Assembly (NCBI GenBank): GCA_012798935.1
Contig: JAAZMG010000230.1
Location: 1 to 22,103 of the forward strand
DNA: 22,103 nucleotides
Direction: 5' to 3'
Source: Tissierellia bacterium
GTDB lineage: Bacteria; Bacillota; Clostridia; Tissierellales; Tepidimicrobiaceae
The position numbers and the translations under genes are program-made. Shown in pieces: positions 16,523-22,103 of the stretch. Numbering within the stretch: the stretch's first letter is position 1; each line of letters begins with the position of its first letter. The notes below the pieces were generated by a model that saw nothing but the letters and a program-made list of their open reading frames with translations, had not been told where the DNA came from and did no database searches.

Positions 16523-17980
16523 ATGGATTATATAGTAAGTGGATATATGTGGTTTTTAAAGAATATATTGTGGTTAAATATTTTATTTGCCGTACTGTTA
16601 GTATTTTTTGAAAGAAGAAACCCTACAACTACTTGGCTATGGCTTATGGTATTAACATTTTTGCCTGGAATTGGGTTCTTACTGTATCTATTTATAGGTC
16701 AAGATATGAGCAAGAAAAAGATGTTTAAATTAAAAGAAGAAGAAGATAGGGGAGTTAGAGATAAGGTATTAGAACAAGGACAAAAGATAAAAGAAGAAGA
16801 ATATTATTATTCAAATCCTAAATTTTTAGAATATGAAGATATAATAAAGATGCATATTTTAACGAGTGAAGCTTATTTTTCACAGGATAATGAAGTAGAA
16901 CTTTATTTTTCTGGAGAGGAAAAGTTTGCTGCTCTTTTAGAGAGCATTTCTAAGGCAAAAAAGTATATTTATTTAGAGTATTATATTGTAAAAAGTGATA
17001 ACATAGGCATGAAAATAATAAATAAATTGACGGAAAAGGCTAAAGAAGGAGTAGAGGTTAAGGTATTATATGATGGTATGGGTGGTAGGAAGTTAAAAAG
17101 GAATAGTTTTGATGAATTTAAAAAAGCAGGTGGAGAAGTTGCTGTTTTTTTTCCACCTTTTGTACCTTTTTTTACTTTAAGGATTAACTTTAGAAATCAT
17201 AGGAAGATATGTATAATCGATGGGGAAGAAGCTTTTGTTGGAGGATTTAATATAGGGGATGAGTATTTAGGTTTGTCAAAAAAGTTTGGTTACTGGCGAG
17301 ATACTCATATGAAGATAAGAGGTACTGCAGTAGCAGGTCTTCAATGGAGGTTTTTTAAAGATTGGAGATTTGCAGCTAATAAGGATAGCGCTCATTGTAA
17401 GGTAGTTCTACCTAGGGTAAAGACCAAAGGAAATGCTGGGATACAAATAGTTAGCAGTGGGCCGGATTCTAAATGGCCTAGTATTAAAGATGGATATTTT
17501 AAAATGATAACCAATGCACGGGAAAAAATATATATTCAGACACCTTATTTTATTCCAGATGATAGTATTTTTGAAGCTATAAAATTAGCAGGCCTTTCAG
17601 GCTTAGATGTAAAGGTTATGATACCTTGCAAACCAGATCATCCTTTTGTATATTGGGCAGGCCTTTCTTATATAGGAGAATTATTAGAAGCAGGGGTTAA
17701 ATTTTATACTTATCAAAATGGTTTTTTACATAGCAAAGCATTTATAATGGATGATTTTATTACTTCTATAGGGAGTGCTAACTTAGATATTAGAAGTTTT
17801 AAACTTAATTTTGAGGTAAATGGTTTTATATATGATGAAGAAGTAAATAAAAGGATGATAGAACAATTTCATATAGATTTAAAATATTGTGATGAGATAA
17901 CTATGGAAGAATATAGAAAGAGATCAAATTTAGTGAAATTAAAAGAATCGGTTTCAAGATTATTATCTCCAATACTATGA
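16523..17980 (+). CDS. cls: Cardiolipin synthase (phospholipase D type)
   Basis: Condenses two phosphatidylglycerols to cardiolipin at the cytoplasmic membrane. Two membrane segments lie at about residues 13-30 and 36-58, joined by the RRNPTTTW turn typical of bacterial Cls. Two HxKxxxxD catalytic motifs follow: H226-K228-D233 in NHRKICIIDG and H403-K405-D410 in LHSKAFIMD. Length is 485 aa, as usual for ClsA-like enzymes. AAAGGTGAT precedes the ATG. It lies 35 bases after typA and 48 before the lipoprotein gene, so it may share a transcript with both. Confidence 0.96.
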   Translation: MDYIVSGYMWFLKNILWLNILFAVLLVFFERRNPTTTWLWLMVLTFLPGIGFLLYLFIGQDMSKKKMFKLKEEEDRGVRDKVLEQGQKIKEEEYYYSNPKFLEYEDIIKMHILTSEAYFSQDNEVELYFSGEEKFAALLESISKAKKYIYLEYYIVKSDNIGMKIINKLTEKAKEGVEVKVLYDGMGGRKLKRNSFDEFKKAGGEVAVFFPPFVPFFTLRINFRNHRKICIIDGEEAFVGGFNIGDEYLGLSKKFGYWRDTHMKIRGTAVAGLQWRFFKDWRFAANKDSAHCKVVLPRVKTKGNAGIQIVSSGPDSKWPSIKDGYFKMITNAREKIYIQTPYFIPDDSIFEAIKLAGLSGLDVKVMIPCKPDHPFVYWAGLSYIGELLEAGVKFYTYQNGFLHSKAFIMDDFITSIGSANLDIRSFKLNFEVNGFIYDEEVNKRMIEQFHIDLKYCDEITMEEYRKRSNLVKLKESVSRLLSPIL

Positions 17981-17991
17981 TAGGATAAAAA

Positions 17992-18024
17992 ATCACTTCA
18001 AAGACATACTATCTTAGAGGTGAT
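17992..18024 (+). promoter_or_regulatory. Hairpin masking the lipoprotein ribosome binding site
   Basis: ATCACTTC (17992-17999) can pair over 8 bp, with one T-G wobble, with GAGGTGAT (18017-18024), which is the ribosome binding site of the next gene. The loop is 17 nt. Without a T run it is not a terminator. It would reduce translation unless opened. Confidence 0.4.
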
Positions 18025-18028
18025 AATT

Positions 18029-18862
18029 TTGAAGAGGAGAATACTTTTAATTATAATGATAACATTAATTTTATCTACAGCTTGTATGAACAAATCAAGC
18101 AAAAAATCTATGAAAGTGGAACAAAAGGAAAAGTCCCCCAAGCCTCTTACTTCCGTTGGGGAAGAGATAGATGGAATACTTGGTTCTATGAATGATATAG
18201 AGGAAATTTTGGAATTAAGTGAATCAGAACTTAAGGCTGAAAAAGGTGGAGTAGAGAATAAAAAAGGTGAAACTAAAGATAAGGGGAATGAAAAAGATAA
18301 TGATAAAAACAAAGAGACTAACCCCCTAGCTAAGGATGAAGAGCTTACAAACAAATGGAAGGAAATTGACAATAAGATAGAAAAGATTCATGAGGATTGG
18401 AATAATTATGAAGTGGAAAGCATGAAAAAAGGAGCAAGTGTTGAAAAAGGAAAGAATTTTAAAAAGAATTTAAATTTATTTACTATAGCAGTTGAAAATA
18501 GGAATATACCTGATATTATGGATACAGGGAGTAAGGCTATAGGTTCTTTGGCATTTTTCTTTGATTTATATAAGGATGAAATTAAGGGAGATTTATCTAG
18601 AATAAAATATGCTGCATATCAAGCCTATTTAAATGCTAAAAATAGAAATGTGCCAAATGCAAATAAATTATTAGGATCTACAGAAGAATATATAACTAGA
18701 CTTAGACAGAAGTTAGATAAAGATAAAGCAAAAATAAAAACCTTAGATAAATTGTCATTAGCAATAGCAGATATGAAACAATCCTTAAATGAAAATAGTG
18801 TAAAATTATGGGGACTAAAAAGGGATATAATAATTAAAAATATAAAGGAGTTAGAAAAATAA
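18029..18862 (+). CDS. Unrecognised lipoprotein
   Basis: The 277-aa product starts MKRRILLIIMITLILSTAC. This is a positively charged N-terminus, a hydrophobic core and a lipobox ending at C19, so it is an exported lipoprotein anchored to the outer face of the membrane. A very lysine- and glutamate-rich linker (about residues 21-100) leads to a helical C-terminal domain (about 105-277). I see no enzyme motif and no family. I prefer TTG 18029, because AGGTGAT is then correctly spaced; GTG 18020 would overlap that site. It lies between cls and the aminotransferase gene, without an internal terminator. Confidence 0.8.
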   Translation: MKRRILLIIMITLILSTACMNKSSKKSMKVEQKEKSPKPLTSVGEEIDGILGSMNDIEEILELSESELKAEKGGVENKKGETKDKGNEKDNDKNKETNPLAKDEELTNKWKEIDNKIEKIHEDWNNYEVESMKKGASVEKGKNFKKNLNLFTIAVENRNIPDIMDTGSKAIGSLAFFFDLYKDEIKGDLSRIKYAAYQAYLNAKNRNVPNANKLLGSTEEYITRLRQKLDKDKAKIKTLDKLSLAIADMKQSLNENSVKLWGLKRDIIIKNIKELEK

Positions 18863-18893
18863 ACTAAGAAACTTAAGGAAAGGGGGAATATTG

Positions 18894-19733
18894 ATGAGAC
18901 CAGAGGCAATAAAAAAGTTTTATATGATAAATGGACAATTGGAATCAACAACAAATATAAAAATATTTGAAAAAATAGAAAAGTCACCTATATACGAAGT
19001 AATCAGAGTAATAGATGGGGTACCATTATTTTTAGAGGAACATTTAGAAAGAATGAGGAAATCAGCCTATATTATTAATTGTCAAATTGAAAGAGAAGAT
19101 AGAGAAATAAAAGAAGATATTAAAAAATTAATTATACAAAATAAAGTTGAAAACTTAAATATTAAATTATTATGTGTAGATATTGAGGGAATGGGACAGG
19201 CATTTTTAACCTATTTTATTGAAAGTTTTTATCCTCCAGTAGAATATTATAAAGAAGGCATACATACTATATTATTCCACTATGAAAGAGAAAACCCTAA
19301 TGCAAAGGTTCAGATGGTATCTTTCAGAGAAGAAGTGGCTAGACAATTAAAAGAAAAAGAGGCTTTTGAAGCTTTGCTGGTAAATAAAGATGGATATATT
19401 CCTGAGGGTAGTAGATCTAATATGTTCTTTGTAAAAGATGGAAGAATATACACAGCACCTAAAGGGGATGTACTACTAGGGATAACAAGGAAATATATAT
19501 TTGATGTATGTGAAAAGTTAAATGTAAAAGTTATAGAGGAAAATATACATGTGGAAGATTTAAATAAAGTTGATGGAGCTTTTATGTCAGGCACTTCAGT
19601 AAATGTATTACCTATAGCAACTATAGACCATATAAAACTTGATTCAGTGAATAATAAAATTATTAAAGAAATAAACAACGCCTATGTAAACAAAATGAAA
19701 GAATATATTAATATAAGAAAACCTTGTAACTAA
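18894..19733 (+). CDS. Class IV aminotransferase (branched-chain aminotransferase / ADC lyase family)
   Basis: A PLP enzyme of fold type IV. Visible are FLEEHLERMRKSA (residues 47-59), the likely PLP lysine K138 in NPNAKVQ, the phosphate and carboxylate motif PEGSRSNMFFV with E171, the LLGITRKYIFDV helix, and SGTSVNVLPI near the C-terminus. These fit aminodeoxychorismate lyase (PabC), D-amino-acid aminotransferase or IlvE alike. The canonical ADC-lyase KTTNR is absent and pabA/pabB are not nearby, so I leave the substrate open. Length is 279 aa. ATG 18894 is 7 bases after AGGGGG; the preceding TTG is too close. The stop lies in the loop of its terminator. Confidence 0.88.
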   Translation: MRPEAIKKFYMINGQLESTTNIKIFEKIEKSPIYEVIRVIDGVPLFLEEHLERMRKSAYIINCQIEREDREIKEDIKKLIIQNKVENLNIKLLCVDIEGMGQAFLTYFIESFYPPVEYYKEGIHTILFHYERENPNAKVQMVSFREEVARQLKEKEAFEALLVNKDGYIPEGSRSNMFFVKDGRIYTAPKGDVLLGITRKYIFDVCEKLNVKVIEENIHVEDLNKVDGAFMSGTSVNVLPIATIDHIKLDSVNNKIIKEINNAYVNKMKEYINIRKPCN

Positions 19734-19760
19734 AAAGTTGCAAGGTTTTCTTATATTAAT
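19707..19760 (+). terminator. 24-bp hairpin terminator overlapping the gene end
   Basis: A 24-bp uninterrupted stem (19707-19730 with 19737-19760, one T-G wobble) has a 6-nt loop holding the TAA stop. The GC-containing CCTTG/CAAGG core is followed by TTTTCTTATATT, itself the right arm. The last eight codons of the aminotransferase gene form the left arm. Confidence 0.85.
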
Positions 19761-19762
19761 CA

Positions 19763-19806
19763 TCGACATATGGAGAATATTAGTGTACTATATGATTAAC
19801 ACACTA
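19763..19806 (+). promoter_or_regulatory. Promoter and operator of the GntR-ABC operon
   Basis: TCGACA (19763-19768), a 17-base spacer and TACTAT (19786-19791) form a likely promoter. An inverted repeat TAGTGT (19781-19786) ... ACACTA (19801-19806) overlaps the -10 and start site. That is where a self-regulating YtrA-type repressor would bind. The repressor gene begins 28 bases downstream. Confidence 0.65.
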
Positions 19807-19833
19807 GGACAGCAAGTCAATGGAGGTGAAAAT

Positions 19834-20202
19834 ATGGATTTTAACGATAATCTTCCCATATATATTCAGATAATGAATTTAATAAAGGGTAAGATAGTGT
19901 CGGGAGAAATCGGTAAAGGTGATAAATTGCCATCAGTAAGGGAGTTTTCAAAAAAGTTAAAGGTAAATCCAAATACAGTTCAAAGAACATATCAGGAGCT
20001 AGAAAGGGAAGGCCTTGTATTTACACAGAGAGGGATGGGTACATTTGTTACAGAGGATAAAGAAGTTATTAAAAAGTTTAAAAAAGGCATGGCTACAAAT
20101 ATAGTTAATAATTTTTTAATAGAAATGAAAAAATTAGGGTTTACTCCTAGTGAAATAATGGACATTATATCAGAATGGATAGAGAAGGAGGAGCGGGAAT
20201 GA
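19834..20202 (+). CDS. GntR family transcriptional regulator, YtrA type
   Basis: A 122-aa repressor with an N-terminal winged helix and a short helical C-terminus, the layout of the YtrA subfamily that controls ABC exporters. The DNA-binding domain runs from PIYIQIMNLIKGKIVSGE to the wing RGMGTFV. Its recognition region is LPSVREFSKKLKVNPNTVQRTY without interruption (about residues 30-51). ATG 19834 is set by GGAGGTG. The open frame upstream runs into the terminator and is not translated in my view. Its TGA overlaps the ATG of the ABC ATPase gene (ATGA). The effector is unknown. Confidence 0.93.
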   Translation: MDFNDNLPIYIQIMNLIKGKIVSGEIGKGDKLPSVREFSKKLKVNPNTVQRTYQELEREGLVFTQRGMGTFVTEDKEVIKKFKKGMATNIVNNFLIEMKKLGFTPSEIMDIISEWIEKEERE

Positions 20203-20897
20203 AGAATATTGTCGAAATAAAGAATTTGACTAAAAACTATTTTAATAAAAGAGCATTAGACAGTTTAAATTTAAATATCCAAGAAGGGAAGGTAGTAGGC
20301 ATATTAGGTCCTAATGGCAGTGGTAAGACTACATTAATAAAGATATTGACTGGTCTGTTAAGACAATCTAAAGGGGAAGTCTTCATAGATGGACATAATA
20401 TAGGAGTGCATACTAAATCTGTAGTGTCCTATTTACCAGATAGAAATTTTCTATATAATTGGATGAATATAGAAGATGCCTGTGATTTTTATAAAGATTT
20501 TTATTCAGACTTTGATGAAAAGAAATTTGAAGAGCTATTAGATTTTATGAAATTAGAAAAAAATATGAAGGTAACTTCACTTTCAAAGGGAATGCATGAA
20601 AAGTTAAATTTATCATTAGTATTATCAAGAAATGCAAAGCTATATATATTAGATGAACCTATAGCAGGAGTAGATCCTGTGGCTAGAGATCAGATTTTAG
20701 ATGCCATAATAAATAATTATAATGAAAAAAGCTCTATGATTATAACTACTCATTTGGTAAGGGATATGGAAAATATATTTGATGATGTAGTATTTCTGAA
20801 AGATGGAGAAATAATATTACAAGGAAATGCGGAAAGCTTACGAGAACAAAAGGGCAAACAAATAGATGATTTATATAAAGAAATTTTTAGTGTATAG
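20199..20897 (+). CDS. ABC transporter ATP-binding protein
   Basis: A 232-aa single-domain ABC ATPase, drug- or bacteriocin-exporter-like (BcrA/YtrB class). Walker A is GPNGSGKTT (about residues 38-46). The Q-loop position reads YLPDRNF, without the usual glutamine, as in many of this class. The signature is LSKGMHEKL in place of LSGGQ, Walker B is LYILDEPIAGVDP, and the switch histidine is in TTHL. GGAGGAG and the ATGA overlap with the GntR gene show translational coupling. It powers the permease encoded 9 bases downstream. The exported substrate cannot be told. Confidence 0.95.
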   Translation: MKNIVEIKNLTKNYFNKRALDSLNLNIQEGKVVGILGPNGSGKTTLIKILTGLLRQSKGEVFIDGHNIGVHTKSVVSYLPDRNFLYNWMNIEDACDFYKDFYSDFDEKKFEELLDFMKLEKNMKVTSLSKGMHEKLNLSLVLSRNAKLYILDEPIAGVDPVARDQILDAIINNYNEKSSMIITTHLVRDMENIFDDVVFLKDGEIILQGNAESLREQKGKQIDDLYKEIFSV

Positions 20898-20906
20898 GAG
20901 GGATAA

Positions 20907-21749
20907 ATGATGGGTAGATATATAAAATATGAAATAAAAGGATCTTATAAGTTTATATTAGGAGTGCTGGCATTAGTTTTAATACTTATTACAGGAATTT
21001 TTGCTTATTCAATCAATGTAGACGAAGGCTCAGTATTAGGAGGAATGTTTGTAGGACTATCAACTTTAGTCATATTTGGTACATTATTGACTACCTTTTT
21101 ATATATAGTAGGGTCTTTTAGAAAAGAATTATATGAGGATAGAGGATATTTAACATTTACATTGCCTTTGACTGGAAATAAAATATTAGGAGCTAAGCTT
21201 ATAGTAGCTATAATATGGTTTATTCTACTAGGGATTGTTATAGCAGGATATAATATTTTGATGGTAATGATTTTTACTCCGATAAAATTAAATATTTCAG
21301 AATTCTTTTCTATGATAAGGGGGATGAACATACCATATAGAGAAATTATTGCTTTTGCCATAGCTGTTATTATTAGTGGAGTTTCTACTTTAATACTGAT
21401 ATATTTCTCTATGGCTTTAGGTAGGGTCACTTTAAGAAACAAAAAGATTGGTGGATTTTGGTTTGTAATATTCTTAGTATTAAGTGGATTAATAAGTTAT
21501 GTTCAGATAAAAATCATCCAATTATTGCCATATTATATAGATTTAAATACATTTAAGATTATATCTTACGATATGTTTAACAAAGGGTTTGCTAGTTTCA
21601 GTGTTATACAATTTAATGATGCTGCATTATTAACTAGTAACGGAGATACTACTATACTAAATATTGGTGGATTTTTATATAATATACTAATAGTAGTTAT
21701 AACTTTCTTAGGTACTGGACATTTAATTGAAAATAAAATTGATTTATAA
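20907..21749 (+). CDS. ABC-2 type transporter permease
   Basis: A 280-aa polytopic membrane protein with six predicted spans. They lie at about residues 15-35, 47-70, 95-120, 146-172, 180-200 and 253-272. Between spans 2 and 3 is an EDRGYLTFTLPLTG motif, common in ABC-2 permeases of this group. No ATPase domain is present. AGGAGG precedes two adjacent ATGs (20907, 20910); either is possible. It pairs with the ATPase gene just upstream. A terminator follows. Confidence 0.88.
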   Translation: MMGRYIKYEIKGSYKFILGVLALVLILITGIFAYSINVDEGSVLGGMFVGLSTLVIFGTLLTTFLYIVGSFRKELYEDRGYLTFTLPLTGNKILGAKLIVAIIWFILLGIVIAGYNILMVMIFTPIKLNISEFFSMIRGMNIPYREIIAFAIAVIISGVSTLILIYFSMALGRVTLRNKKIGGFWFVIFLVLSGLISYVQIKIIQLLPYYIDLNTFKIISYDMFNKGFASFSVIQFNDAALLTSNGDTTILNIGGFLYNILIVVITFLGTGHLIENKIDL

Positions 21750-21804
21750 GAACAGGGATTAAATTCAAATAAAATTTCTATTTTATTAAATCATGATATA
21801 ATTA

Positions 21805-21850
21805 ATAGGGAATAGATAGTTTAGTATAACTATTTATTCCCTATATTTTT
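21805..21850 (+). terminator. Terminator after the ABC operon
   Basis: A 17-bp stem (21805-21821 with 21828-21844, one G-T wobble) has a 6-nt loop and an ATATTTTTA tail. An extended -10 (TGA-TATAAT, 21794-21802) lies immediately before it, so the hairpin may also lie in the leader of the next gene. Confidence 0.82.
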
Positions 21851-21876
21851 AGCATATTAAAAATAGAGGTGATTAT

Positions 21877-22103
21877 ATGGATGTTTTTGAAACATTTTAT
21901 AAGAATAGAAACAAAGAAAATGCGAAACCAATGGCTAAATACATGAGAAATTCATTTCCATTTCTAGGACTTAAAAAACCTGAAAGAACAGCTTTATCAA
22001 AACAGTTTCTAAAAGAAAGAAAAAAGGATACTAAAGTTGACTGGGATTTTATATTTAAATGTTATGATATGCCTGAAAGAGAGTTTCAGTATTTGGCAAT
22101 AGA
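21877..22103 (+). CDS. DNA alkylation repair protein, AlkD-like, 3' end outside window
   Basis: The first 75 residues of a HEAT-like-repeat DNA glycosylase of the AlkC/AlkD family, which removes alkylated purines. The family's N-terminal hallmark MRNSFPFLGLKKPERTAL is clear (residues 23-40). It is followed by the WDFIFKCYDMPEREFQYLA start of the helical repeats. An AGAGGTGAT site lies 7 bases before ATG 21877. The gene runs off the right edge, so completeness cannot be judged. Confidence 0.85.
   Translation, partial: MDVFETFYKNRNKENAKPMAKYMRNSFPFLGLKKPERTALSKQFLKERKKDTKVDWDFIFKCYDMPEREFQYLAI

Noticed and set aside
19738..19833. Upstream extension of the GntR frame
   Set aside because: It begins in the arm of the preceding terminator, runs through the promoter, and lacks a ribosome binding site. 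ATG 19834 has a strong one.
20210..20216. A second TGTCGAA (Spo0A-box-like) sequence
   Set aside because: It lies inside the ABC ATPase coding sequence just after its start. A 7-base match there is best read as chance.
21005..21442. Open frame on the - strand opposite the permease gene
   Set aside because: It is a shadow of a membrane-protein gene, with no start signals and an unusual composition.

Overview
The window is strongly AT-rich, single-species chromosomal DNA of a Gram-positive anaerobe of the class Clostridia. The evidence is low GC content, AGA/AGG arginine and ATA isoleucine codons, strong AGGAGG or AGGTGAT ribosome binding sites, a rubredoxin gene, a perfect Spo0A-type box, and the order tig-clpP-clpX-lon-engB. 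The Tissierellales are a reasonable guess, but the genus cannot be fixed from sequence alone. There are no transposases, phage genes, CRISPR arrays or rRNA genes. Nearly all genes lie on the + strand. Exceptions are a rubredoxin gene and one very small unrecognised gene.

Layout. 1-965: 3' part of a D-Ala-D-Ala-ligase-like ATP-grasp enzyme, closed by a 17-bp terminator hairpin. 1044-1349: non-coding stretch with a hairpin and a Spo0A box, leading to an unrecognised 132-aa protein (1350-1748). 1842-6656: housekeeping block of CCA-adding enzyme, phosphoglucosamine mutase (glmM), a DegV-family lipid-binding protein and the tRNA thiolase mnmA. A 53-aa gene on the - strand (6670-6831) converges on mnmA. 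7035-7118: tRNA-Leu(UAG) with its own promoter and terminator. 7270-13632: protein quality-control cluster of trigger factor, ClpP, ClpX and Lon, then the ribosome-assembly GTPase EngB. No lonB lies between clpX and lon. 13652-13810 (-): rubredoxin, divergent from an RsbW/SpoIIAB-like ATPase (13997-14386) with a possible overlapping small gene. 14661-19733: TypA/BipA GTPase, cardiolipin synthase, an unrecognised lipoprotein and a class IV aminotransferase. 19834-21749: a YtrA-type GntR repressor with an ABC ATPase and permease, with an operator-like inverted repeat over the promoter. 21877 to the end: start of an AlkD-like DNA alkylation repair gene.

Most of the window is ordinary core genome, and I found no convincing new multi-gene system. 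The points worth a second look are:
- the altered Ddl-like enzyme at the left edge;
- two unrecognised small genes;
- the orphan anti-sigma-like ATPase with a forespore-sigma-like promoter match;
- several RNA hairpins, including one that can mask a ribosome binding site and several terminators whose hairpins contain the stop codon of the gene they end.
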